From: Leptolinea sp. UBA5203
Lineage (GTDB): Bacteria; Chloroflexota; Anaerolineae; Anaerolineales; Anaerolineaceae
Direction: 5' to 3'
Length of the DNA stretch: 22,860 bases
NCBI GenBank assembly: GCA_002412765.1
Contig: DHVR01000010.1
Span: 1-22,860 of the forward strand
The translations under genes and the position numbers were made by a program. Positions 1-6,249 of this stretch are shown here, piece by piece. Within the stretch, counting starts at the first letter, position 1. Every line of letters starts with the position of its first letter. Under the pieces are notes generated by a model that was given only the letters and a program-made list of their open reading frames with translations, did no database searches and was not told where the DNA came from.

Positions 1-302
1 TGTCCTCTATATTTTAATCATACTAGTGACACATTCAGAATTGTGTCTGCGAAGGAGCGCTTTTCAGCGACTGGCCTGTACCCCACAGGGGTAGGCAATC
101 TCCCTGTATGTCGGATTTACCTTCAAATTGGTTTCGGTGTCTGTTTGTTTCTTCGGAGGAGGGCGCTTTTTGCCCGCCGTAGTGCATGCCCATTTGGGTA
201 CAATCTCCCGACCGACGTAGGGGCGAACGGCCGTTCTCACCATAAGCATTAGCTTAAGAAGTAAATTTATATAATAGCATCAATACCCGATAATGACCTG
301 TA

Positions 303-355
303 GGGGTAGGTTTTTGTAAGCAACTGTGATGGACTTGGCTTGAAAAACCTACCCC
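303..355. repeat. perfect 13-bp inverted repeat (hairpin A)
   Basis: GGGGTAGGTTTTT at 303-315 is matched exactly by AAAAACCTACCCC at 343-355, leaving a 27-base loop. The right part of the left arm and most of the loop (308-332) are repeated exactly at 551-575 inside the neighbourhood of hairpin B. No gene abuts it directly, so a terminator role is unlikely; a REP- or MITE-like element fits better. Confidence 0.7.
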
Positions 356-437
356 GTTTTTGCTGGTTCAAAGATCGTAAATAACTAGGTTAGCTAGATG
401 GACTTGGATGATTCGGCTTGTATATTGGTACATATGG

Positions 438-465
438 CCCCCCTCCCCCCCCGACCTCGGGGGGT
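438..465. repeat. C-run with G-run hairpin
   Basis: Positions 438-452 are all C except for one T at 444. CCCCCCGA at 447-454 pairs with TCGGGGGG at 457-464 around a 2-base spacer, so a real hairpin would open the innermost pairs. Homopolymer length here could also be affected by sequencing error. Confidence 0.5.
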
Positions 466-500
466 GTTTGGCATGTGGTCAGTTAATGTTTCCCATCCTT

Positions 501-554
501 ACCTGCCAGGTCTGGCACAAATACAAAGCATCTGGGTTATAAGACCTGGCAGGT
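501..554. repeat. perfect 13-bp inverted repeat (hairpin B)
   Basis: ACCTGCCAGGTCT at 501-513 pairs exactly with AGACCTGGCAGGT at 542-554, with a 28-base loop. The arm itself holds the palindrome ACCTG-C-CAGGT. Its right arm runs into the 25-base segment (551-575) shared with hairpin A. It is an intergenic palindromic repeat of unknown role. Confidence 0.7.
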
Positions 555-720
555 TTTTGTAAGCAACTGTGATGGCCTTGGATGATTTGTCACATATTTC
601 TTAAATTGATGCACATGGGGCGAACGGTGGTTGCACAACCTGTTACCTATGTTGCTGTATGCAGCACGTTCGCCCCTACGATGAATGGATACAGCAATAG
701 CCTTCGAAAATCGCTTTAAT

Positions 721-764
721 AAAAAGAGGTTGGAGCCGCAATCCTGCACTCCAACCTCTTTTTT
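721..764 (-). terminator. Rho-independent terminator after GIY-YIG gene
   Basis: AAAAAGAGGTTGGAG at 721-735 pairs with CTCCAACCTCTTTTT at 749-763, a 15-base stem around a 13-base loop. A and T tracts flank both sides, so it could work in either direction. It lies four bases past the stop of the minus-strand GIY-YIG gene, so it most likely ends that operon. Confidence 0.85.
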
Positions 765-767
765 ATT

Positions 768-1022
768 TCATGCTTCATCTTTGTGGATCAGCTTCTTCTT
801 CTGTTCGTGGGAATATTTCTTGATCTGTCGTTCTCGCTTCAGAGCGGTGGATATATCAGGCTGCTCTTCCACATACAACAAGCGTACTGGCCCCCGCTGA
901 CGGGTATAGCGGGCGCCCTGGCCTTTATTATGAACCAATACTCGCCGATCAGGATCGGTAGACCATCCTGTATAATACGTCCCGTCCACACATTCCACGA
1001 TGTAACAAAAATAGGCTGTCAT
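768..1022 (-). CDS. GIY-YIG domain protein (UPF0213/YhbQ-like)
   Basis: This 84-residue protein is essentially a lone GIY-YIG nuclease-superfamily domain. Visible are the first motif strand (CYIVECVDGTYYTGWS, near residues 6-21, with the Y and YTG positions), the arginines that follow (DPDRR), and the basic helix ALKRERQIKKYS carrying the conserved glutamate. The length fits the small stand-alone family (YhbQ, UPF0213), whose members are single-domain; some bind or cut nucleic acid, but the cellular role is poorly defined. The start lies 2 bases after the stop of the TyrA-like gene, so it is the last gene of a three-gene operon and ends just before a strong hairpin. No clear Shine-Dalgarno is visible, which fits translational coupling. 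Family assignment is solid; substrate unknown. Confidence 0.88.
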   Translation of the reverse strand: MTAYFCYIVECVDGTYYTGWSTDPDRRVLVHNKGQGARYTRQRGPVRLLYVEEQPDISTALKRERQIKKYSHEQKKKLIHKDEA

Positions 1023-1024
1023 TT

Positions 1025-2008
1025 CTATTTTTTCTTGCTAAATCTACCCATTCCAAACAATTGAGCAAACATATCTTTTGCGGAGGGCATTTCCACTTTG
1101 GCTTTTGTCACATTCCAATCATTATCTATTCGTCTGGAAAGCCAGAGCAAGCGCTCATCCCGCGCCTTATCCAAAGAGGTTTTCAGCGTCTCGAAATCAC
1201 TTTCCTTCATGGCATCCCGCAGGTCTAGCAATTCTTGAATATAAAGATCCAACTGTCGAATATTGTTTTCCCGATTTTGAATCAGGGTTTCGCCCATGCG
1301 GGTCTTATCATCATAATTAAGCACGGGCAGGGTAGCATGGTAAAAATGATTTCCAGCAATTTTCCGGCTCTCCAGCCAGCCCGGTTGTTTGCTCATGCTG
1401 TTCAGTAAGGCGACCGCCATCAATTGCGGTAGAACATGACTGCCGGAAGCCAAGCCATCTGATTCCAGGACATCGGTGTACAGCGGGGATGCCCCCAGCA
1501 TACCGGACAGATTGGTGGCTACGGAAAGTGCATCGGCTTCAGTGTGTAGCGGGGCGGAAATCATCATTAAGCTGTTCTTAAACATGTCCTTATGGGCAGC
1601 AGCGGGACCGGAGGCATAGGTACTGAACAAGCTGGCGTTTAAGGTCGGCATCATGGAGACATAATGCAGCGTTTTGGGCAAATTCTTTTCCACCCAATCC
1701 AGGGTGGCTTGCTTTATCGGCGAAGTATCCAGAATGACGGTGTCAGGCCGCAAATCATTCTTCACCAAATCCAGGGTTTCAATGACCTGATCTACGGGAA
1801 TCGCCAGCAGTAAAATATCGGTACCTTCCACGGCTTTGAAAAGATTCCGTTCCAGAATATCCACAGCGCCCATTTTCTTAGCTTCCTGAGCGTTTTCCTG
1901 ACTTAGATCATGTCCCACGCGGGTAATCTGCTTGGTCTCATCACTTAAGGCCAAACCAATGGATGCACCAATTTTCCCCAATCCGATGATTGATAATTGA
2001 ACGGTCAT
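1025..2008 (-). CDS. prephenate/arogenate dehydrogenase-like protein, divergent
   Basis: A 327-residue protein with an N-terminal Rossmann fold (GLGKIG, residues 9-14) followed by a helical half arranged as in TyrA, the NAD(P)-dependent enzyme that oxidises prephenate or arogenate in tyrosine synthesis. The segment that in TyrA reads DxGSxK then HP(M/I)AG here reads DTSPIK (94-99) then MMPTLN (119-124), so the usual catalytic histidine seems to be missing. The later helix motif survives as SHVLPQLMAVAL, with H191. The C-terminus is basic (FSKKK). It may be an active variant with another substrate, or a non-catalytic NAD-binding paralogue. Its ATG overlaps the protease stop by 4 bases, with GGAGG six bases ahead, so the start is well supported and translation is coupled. 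Superfamily confident; reaction uncertain. Confidence 0.75.
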   Translation of the reverse strand: MTVQLSIIGLGKIGASIGLALSDETKQITRVGHDLSQENAQEAKKMGAVDILERNLFKAVEGTDILLLAIPVDQVIETLDLVKNDLRPDTVILDTSPIKQATLDWVEKNLPKTLHYVSMMPTLNASLFSTYASGPAAAHKDMFKNSLMMISAPLHTEADALSVATNLSGMLGASPLYTDVLESDGLASGSHVLPQLMAVALLNSMSKQPGWLESRKIAGNHFYHATLPVLNYDDKTRMGETLIQNRENNIRQLDLYIQELLDLRDAMKESDFETLKTSLDKARDERLLWLSRRIDNDWNVTKAKVEMPSAKDMFAQLFGMGRFSKKK

Positions 2009-2664
2009 AAAGATCCTCCAGTTAATAGCATAAGAAAGAATTTAATCAAGGGCTGCATATACATACCGACGATATCCACGCCCACTCTTGGTAGAGCAAA
2101 CAGCAAAACCAATAGAATCATGGGGCCATAGGGACGAATTATTGCAAACCATTCTCCAACAACTCCCGGTAAAAAGGCTTCAATGACTTTTTCCCCGTCC
2201 AAAGGTGCCAGAGGAATCAGATTGAAAACCATCAGCAATAAATTGATTACTAAAAAATCAAATAGGAATTCAAACAAGCTTGGAAACACATTTCCCGAAG
2301 GAGCGTAAGGAACCAACCCAAGGCGCAGTGGGATGGCAGCCAGACAAGCCAGTAAAAAGTTGGATAAAGGTCCCGCCAGAGAAACCCACATCATTGCAAA
2401 ACGGGATTTCTGCCTTAAAACGGTCGGATTAATCGGTACCGGTTTCGCCCAACCAAATCCAGCCACAATTAATAAAATCGATCCCATGATATCCAGGTGA
2501 GCCAAGGGGTTCAAGGTCAAACGGCCGTTCTCTTTGGCTGTATCGTCTCCATAGGCGGTTGCAACAAAGGCATGAGAAAATTCATGAACCGTAAAAGCGA
2601 TAATTAATGTCAAAATGCGGGAAATGATAGTTGGTAAACCCAAATTTAGCATAGTGAGCGGCAT
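2005..2664 (-). CDS. site-2 protease family (M50) zinc metallopeptidase
   Basis: A 219-residue multi-spanning membrane protein. It carries the zinc motif HEFSH (H27, E28, H31) in the first hydrophobic helix, the family motif NPLAHLD, the GWAKPVPIN segment, and the second metal site NLIPLAPLDGEKV, whose D156 should be the third zinc ligand. No PDZ domain is present, so it belongs to the short M50 group, which cuts peptide bonds within the membrane; the substrate cannot be read from sequence. It is the first gene of the minus-strand operon. Two starts are possible: ATG at 2664 (MPLTML) or ATG at 2652. An AAGGA sits directly against the first and 11 bases before the second, so the true start may be the internal one. 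Its promoter region overlaps that of the divergent DUF951 gene. Confidence 0.9.
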   Translation of the reverse strand: MPLTMLNLGLPTIISRILTLIIAFTVHEFSHAFVATAYGDDTAKENGRLTLNPLAHLDIMGSILLIVAGFGWAKPVPINPTVLRQKSRFAMMWVSLAGPLSNFLLACLAAIPLRLGLVPYAPSGNVFPSLFEFLFDFLVINLLLMVFNLIPLAPLDGEKVIEAFLPGVVGEWFAIIRPYGPMILLVLLFALPRVGVDIVGMYMQPLIKFFLMLLTGGSL

Positions 2665-2716
2665 CCTTGTTAGCTGTCCTGTCCGGTTTTGAGAATTAAA
2701 TGGGAAGGACGACTAT

Positions 2717-2745
2717 TTTTGATTATAACATGTGGATGGTATAAT
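2717..2745 (+). promoter_or_regulatory. promoter of DUF951 gene, predicted leaderless
   Basis: An exact TATAAT lies at 2740-2745, preceded by poor -35 candidates (TTTTGA at 2717-2722 with 17-base spacing, or TTGATT at 2719-2724 with 15). Only six bases separate the -10 box from GTG at 2752, so transcription would begin at or next to the start codon. No Shine-Dalgarno fits between them. Confidence 0.6.
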
Positions 2746-2750
2746 CGAAA
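2722..2750 (-). promoter_or_regulatory. candidate divergent promoter for M50 operon
   Basis: Read on the minus strand, an exact TATAAT occupies 2722-2727, with a weak TTTCGA (3 of 6) 17 bases upstream at 2745-2750. A start near 2714 would give a leader of about 50 bases before the protease. It interleaves with the plus-strand promoter, so the two may compete for polymerase. Confidence 0.4.
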
Positions 2751-2751
2751 T

Positions 2752-2961
2752 GTGTTGAGCGACCTGGAACTGAATGACGTCATCCAAATGCGCAAACCTC
2801 ATCCCTGCGGTAGTACGCAATGGCTGGTGGTTCGTTTGGGTGCGGATATCGGTTTATCGTGTCTAAAATGCCAGCATCGGGTTTTAATGACCAGAAGAGA
2901 GCTGCAAAAAAAAATGAAAGCAATCGAAAAGCAAGGTAAAAATGATACATCATCAACCTGA
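2752..2961 (+). CDS. DUF951 family small protein
   Basis: A roughly 69-residue protein read from GTG at 2752 (VLSDLELNDVIQMRKPHPCG...). It matches the DUF951 pattern: a short beta strand ending in D-x-V-x-M-x-K-P-H-P-C-G, then RLGADIGLSCLKC and a basic C-terminal helix. H17, C19, C37 and C40 could bind a metal, but that is an inference. The family is of unknown function; in Firmicutes it often sits beside translation or chromosome-partition genes. An ATG at 2689 in the same frame would add 21 non-conserved residues and lies upstream of the promoter, so I reject it; TTG at 2755 is the other possible start. The end overlaps the next gene by 20 bases, so the two are translated from one message. 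Confidence 0.82.
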   Translation: MLSDLELNDVIQMRKPHPCGSTQWLVVRLGADIGLSCLKCQHRVLMTRRELQKKMKAIEKQGKNDTSST

Positions 2962-4114
2962 TATTCCACACATCGTGTTCCTGTTTTCAGATACCGGTGG
3001 GGGACACCGCAGTGCGACTGAAGCCATCATTGAAGCCATCGATACGTTCTACCCCAAGACAGTCACCACCGATATGGTGGATATTTTTCGCGAATACTTT
3101 CCCCCGCCCCTGCATCTCGCCCCGGAAATTTATCCGCCCTTATCTCGCTTGCCCAATGTTTGGGGCCTTGGGTATCGCGTCAGCGATGGCCGCTACAGAA
3201 CCCAATTTTTGGACCAGGCTTTTTGGCCCTACATTCGACGTTCCATCTATCGCCTGATCGAAGAAAATCCGTGTGATTTACTGGTTTCTGTGCATCCCTT
3301 GATCAATGCCCCCATGCTGCGCGGACTCCGCAAGTTTTCGTGTCCATACATCACCGTGGTAACGGATATGGTAACCACACATTCAGCCTGGTATAACGTT
3401 AAAGCGGATACCATCATCGTCCCAACGGAGATCGCACGACAAACGGCCTTGAATAATGCCATTCAACCGGATCAGGTCAAAGTGATTGGTTTGCCTGTAG
3501 CCCAGCGCTTTTGTATTCCTGGCGGTAATAAACCGGAACTAAAGGAAGCCCTGGCCTGGCCAACGGATCAGCCTGCGATTCTATTGGTTGGCGGCGGCGA
3601 AGGCATGGGCCCATTGGAAGAAGTTGCCCGCGCAATTAATGAAGCCAAACTACCTGCCAGTTTGATCATCATCACCGGTCGAAATCGCAAGTTGAAGAAC
3701 ACGCTGGAAAACATGCAATGGAATATGCCAACGTATGTCTACGGTTTTGTACACAACATGCCCGATTTCATGCGCGCCTCAGATGTCATCATCACCAAAG
3801 CGGGTCCGGGAACAATTAGCGAGGCCTTCATTGCCGGCTTGCCCATCATTCTGTACAGCCGCCTGCCTGGACAAGAAGAGGGTAATGTGACGTATGTTGT
3901 GGATAAAGGTGCCGGGGTCTGGGCACCCCAACCCGAACAGGTACGAGAAACCCTGAAGGATTGGATTTACCATCCGGAGCATATGCAAAAAGTCGCACAA
4001 GTCTCAACCAGTTTGGCTCGTCCCAATGCCGCAAAAGATATTGCCACTTTATTGTTGGAAAAAGTCTTACAGCCTAATCCGGATAACCTTCCCTCCGAAC
4101 CAATCGCTGAATAA
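2942..4114 (+). CDS. MGDG synthase-like GT28 glycosyltransferase
   Basis: A 390-residue GT-B fold enzyme. The N-terminal half has the MGDG-synthase signature SDTGGGHRSATEAI (GGGH at 19-22) and the downstream block HPLINAPMLRG with TVVTDM. The C-terminal half has the nucleotide-sugar site of family 28: LLVGGGEGMGP, then ITKAGPGTISEAF and LPGQEEGNV. Such enzymes move galactose, glucose or glucuronate from a UDP-sugar to diacylglycerol at the cytoplasmic membrane face, or make MurG-like lipid intermediates. A membrane glycolipid product is the best reading; the exact sugar cannot be told. The start ATG lies inside the DUF951 gene, with AAGG at 2933-2936 as ribosome site. A hairpin terminator follows 22 bases after the stop. 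I see no membrane helix, as expected for a peripheral enzyme. Confidence 0.88.
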   Translation: MIHHQPDIPHIVFLFSDTGGGHRSATEAIIEAIDTFYPKTVTTDMVDIFREYFPPPLHLAPEIYPPLSRLPNVWGLGYRVSDGRYRTQFLDQAFWPYIRRSIYRLIEENPCDLLVSVHPLINAPMLRGLRKFSCPYITVVTDMVTTHSAWYNVKADTIIVPTEIARQTALNNAIQPDQVKVIGLPVAQRFCIPGGNKPELKEALAWPTDQPAILLVGGGEGMGPLEEVARAINEAKLPASLIIITGRNRKLKNTLENMQWNMPTYVYGFVHNMPDFMRASDVIITKAGPGTISEAFIAGLPIILYSRLPGQEEGNVTYVVDKGAGVWAPQPEQVRETLKDWIYHPEHMQKVAQVSTSLARPNAAKDIATLLLEKVLQPNPDNLPSEPIAE

Positions 4115-4136
4115 ATTGCTGCTGAAATGAATTAAA

Positions 4137-4176
4137 ATAACGGATCCCGAAATGAGCGAGGTCCGTTATATTTTTT
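4137..4176 (+). terminator. Rho-independent terminator after GT28 gene
   Basis: ATAACGGA (4137-4144), a bulged T and CC pair with GGTCCGTTAT (4160-4169), followed by a T-rich tract to 4176. It lies between the plus-strand GT28 gene and the convergent glycosyltransferase, and its orientation suits the former. Confidence 0.8.
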
Positions 4177-4199
4177 ATTTCAATCCCAGCTACTTTTTA

Positions 4200-5294
4200 C
4201 TACTCGAGAACACGCTGGTACATGCGCAGACAAGCTTCCCCACACGCCTGCCAGGAAAAAAGCTGTTCATTAATCGCAGCAGCCGAAGATAACTTCTCTC
4301 GATCATCTTCTGACATCTGTAAAGCCACGCGTATGGCGGTATCCAAACCATCCAGCCCATCGGGAATCCAGATGGCCGCGCCTTTAGCCATATCCAATGC
4401 ACTGCCATAAGGATAAGCAATCACTGGACAGGCATAACTCATAGCGACGCGAAGGATGGCGGATGTCATGTAATGCTTGGCATCATTAATGATAAAATCC
4501 GAAGCACAAACGAATTGATGAAATAATGCCGGCGAAATGACCCCCGGATGGATCCTGATCCGAGAATCCAACGCATCAGGCAAGTATTTCTCCACGCCTG
4601 CCCCGGCAACCAGGAGAAGATCCTCATGTCCAGCCTGTTTCATAAATGCAACTACGCTTGCCCTGGCATTTCGCATGGGTCTGGCCGTTCCAAGGTAAGA
4701 GAAAATTTTTCCTGAACAAGAAAAACCAAGGGCTTTCAATGCCTCTGCTCGTGAAATCGGCGGTCCATAAAGTCCACGGTAACTCCCTAAGGAAGCCGTC
4801 ACGTGGATTTTTTCTGAGCCATAGAGGTCCTGTACCGGCCGATAACAGCTCTCTCCATGCAACAGCACACCGGAGGCCAGTTGGTAAAATCTCTCGTGCA
4901 ATGTAAAATCAGCGGCGTAATTATATCCTTGGGCATGATGAGAGAGGGTGTCGTGTACTTCCCACACCAGCGGAACACCAGTTTTGCGGAGTGCACCTTC
5001 CCACTGATCCAGCCGGTACTGAGTCCACTTTTGCACAAAAGCGTGAGGGATGATTTTTTGCAGGGGTTCCCGGCGAACCCTGAAATTAAAAACCCCTGCC
5101 GGCCAATGTAAATGAACCACATCCAGGTTCATTTTTTGCCATGTTAGGGGATTGCGCGCTTGCCATGGCAGCAGTCCTATAATTTGCACCCCCATACTTT
5201 GAATAGCTTCCGCCTGCCAAAACAAAATTGGATTTGCAGTCAGCAGCCATTCGGATTGCATATAAGGATCAGGGCACATTCCAATGCGAAGCAA
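4200..5294 (-). CDS. GT4-like glycosyltransferase of the glycan cluster
   Basis: A 364-residue protein with a GT-B glycosyltransferase layout. The N-terminal domain contains LDVVHLHWP and PLVWEVHDTLSHH, the usual acceptor-side strands of GT4-type enzymes. The C-terminal domain contains FSYLGTARPMRNA, LLLVAGAG, a helix with DFIINDAKHYMTSAILRVAMSYACPVIAY, and PDGLDGLDTAI. The canonical E-x7-E pair is not obvious, so this is a divergent member. It starts at TTG (5294): TAGGAGGAAGGA lies a few bases upstream, and the TAG in it is the stop of the preceding GT2 gene, a strong coupled start. It is the last gene of the five-gene glycan operon, probably adding one sugar to the exported polymer at the cytoplasmic face. 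The donor is unknown. Confidence 0.78.
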   Translation of the reverse strand: MLRIGMCPDPYMQSEWLLTANPILFWQAEAIQSMGVQIIGLLPWQARNPLTWQKMNLDVVHLHWPAGVFNFRVRREPLQKIIPHAFVQKWTQYRLDQWEGALRKTGVPLVWEVHDTLSHHAQGYNYAADFTLHERFYQLASGVLLHGESCYRPVQDLYGSEKIHVTASLGSYRGLYGPPISRAEALKALGFSCSGKIFSYLGTARPMRNARASVVAFMKQAGHEDLLLVAGAGVEKYLPDALDSRIRIHPGVISPALFHQFVCASDFIINDAKHYMTSAILRVAMSYACPVIAYPYGSALDMAKGAAIWIPDGLDGLDTAIRVALQMSEDDREKLSSAAAINEQLFSWQACGEACLRMYQRVLE

Positions 5295-5309
5295 TTCTAT
5301 TCCTTCCTC

Positions 5310-6185
5310 CTATTTAAAGAAGATGCGTTTCAGCCGATGGATGACCCTCTGGATCAGCAGCAAAGCTTTGATTTTCAAGATTTCTTCCCGTGGATACAGG
5401 CGATATCCGGTATGTTTAGCATCTTCTTGCTGTAAAAACAGCGGCTGATGTACGATTGTCTCCATCGATATGCCAGGATATTCTCCAGACCATACCTGGA
5501 TTAATGCCAGCTCATCCGCCAGCTTCGTCGCAGAAATCTTCTGCCTGCCTGAAAGCGTTGCATGAAAATAATGTTCCACGAAGGAATTTGGCGCAGTAAG
5601 TATCTCATATCCTGCATGATGCATACGCAAACATAAATCAATATCTGCACAATAGAATTGGTAGCGTCGCTCTTCAAACCAACCTACTTCCTCGACGGCA
5701 GAACGAACAAACAAGCCGTGGTTAACAAATGGGAGGTTGCCTACAGTTCGGCTTACCATATAGGCCTTATCATCCGGCCAATTATTACGCCAGTAAAACG
5801 CAGCAGCACCTATTTTTTTACCTTGGGATCGTGCTTGCTCGACCACCGCGATGCCGTTCATAATGGCATGAGGAATTAATAGACTGTCATCGCTGATCAT
5901 ACAAATATAATCCCCCTGAGCCGACTTAAAAACCAGGTTCATGAAATAGCCCCAGCTTCGCCGAGGAACTGGCTTCCCATGAAAAGTCCCATGATTGTGT
6001 TGAACAATAGTGAGAATATCTTTTTGCTTGAATAACCAGGCTAGGGACCCATCTATGGAACCGCCATCCACCACCAGAATTTCATAGGGAACCCGGATGT
6101 CGTTTTCACGAATACTGCGTATGGCTGCCTTTAAAAAGGGCAACCGATTATAGGATCCCAGAACAACACTGAGCACTACTTTCAT
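5310..6185 (-). CDS. glycosyltransferase family 2
   Basis: A 291-residue GT-A fold enzyme. The start reads LSVVLGSYNRLPFLKAAIRS, then EILVVDGGSIDGS (36-46) for the nucleotide, and MISDDSLL (96-103), the metal-binding DxD-type element written as DDS. RRYQFYCADIDLCLRMHHAGYEI corresponds to the acceptor/ED region of rhamnosyl- and similar transferases, which adds to the case for cell-surface polysaccharide synthesis. The C-terminal tail is basic (RVIHRLKRIFFK), consistent with membrane association. It lies between the other GT2 gene and the GT4-like gene, 15 bases before the latter. Donor and linkage cannot be inferred. Confidence 0.88.
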   Translation of the reverse strand: MKVVLSVVLGSYNRLPFLKAAIRSIRENDIRVPYEILVVDGGSIDGSLAWLFKQKDILTIVQHNHGTFHGKPVPRRSWGYFMNLVFKSAQGDYICMISDDSLLIPHAIMNGIAVVEQARSQGKKIGAAAFYWRNNWPDDKAYMVSRTVGNLPFVNHGLFVRSAVEEVGWFEERRYQFYCADIDLCLRMHHAGYEILTAPNSFVEHYFHATLSGRQKISATKLADELALIQVWSGEYPGISMETIVHQPLFLQQEDAKHTGYRLYPREEILKIKALLLIQRVIHRLKRIFFK

Positions 6186-6249
6186 ATCCCTTTTCTACCT
6201 AAACCCGAATTTGACAATCAAATCGGCTAATAAAAATTCAATCCTTTGT

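Larger units (their letters stand above)
397..587 (+). repeat. direct repeat GATGG(A/C)CTTGGATGATT
   Basis: A 17-base unit occurs at 397-413 and again at 571-587 with one substitution. A truncated form, GATGGACTTGG, is also present at 328-338, inside the loop of hairpin A. The units are spaced unevenly, so this is not a tandem or CRISPR array. Confidence 0.6.
216..680. repeat. inverted pair of a GGGGCGAACG-type repeat
   Basis: The 14 bases at 216-229 (CGTAGGGGCGAACG) recur exactly as the reverse complement at 667-680. A third partial copy, GGGGCGAACG at 617-626, pairs with 667-676 to form a 10-base stem around a 40-base loop. The core GGGGCGAACGGCCGTTC, seen at 220-236, resembles a palindromic intergenic repeat that I recall as widespread in cyanobacterial and Chloroflexota genomes; that part is memory, not something checked here. 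Confidence 0.6.
1..720. other. non-coding, repeat-rich left edge
   Basis: I see no gene in this stretch. The open frames across it are short, overlap each other on both strands, run through palindromes and resemble no family I know. What it holds is a cluster of inverted and direct repeats, listed separately: a hairpin at 303-355, another at 501-554, a shared 25-base segment at 308-332 and 551-575, a C-run hairpin near 447-464, and an inverted pair at 216-229 and 667-680. A small palindrome also lies at 79-93 (TACCCC, 3-base loop, GGGGTA). This density of unrelated palindromes is typical of REP- or MITE-like debris in an intergenic space. I found no tRNA-like cloverleaf or recognisable riboswitch by eye. 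Confidence 0.7.

Noticed and set aside
43..252. Short open frames on both strands at the left edge
   Set aside because: They overlap antisense to each other, cross palindromic repeats, lack ribosome sites and match no family I recognise.
303..590. Possible CRISPR array
   Set aside because: Only two full and one partial copy, unequal spacing, and no cas gene nearby.
537..749. Minus-strand open frame past the GIY-YIG gene
   Set aside because: It runs through hairpin B's right arm and part of the terminator; its residues look like translated repeat.
2689..2751. ATG-started N-terminal extension of the DUF951 protein
   Set aside because: The extension lies on top of an exact TATAAT promoter and is not part of the family pattern, which begins just after GTG 2752.
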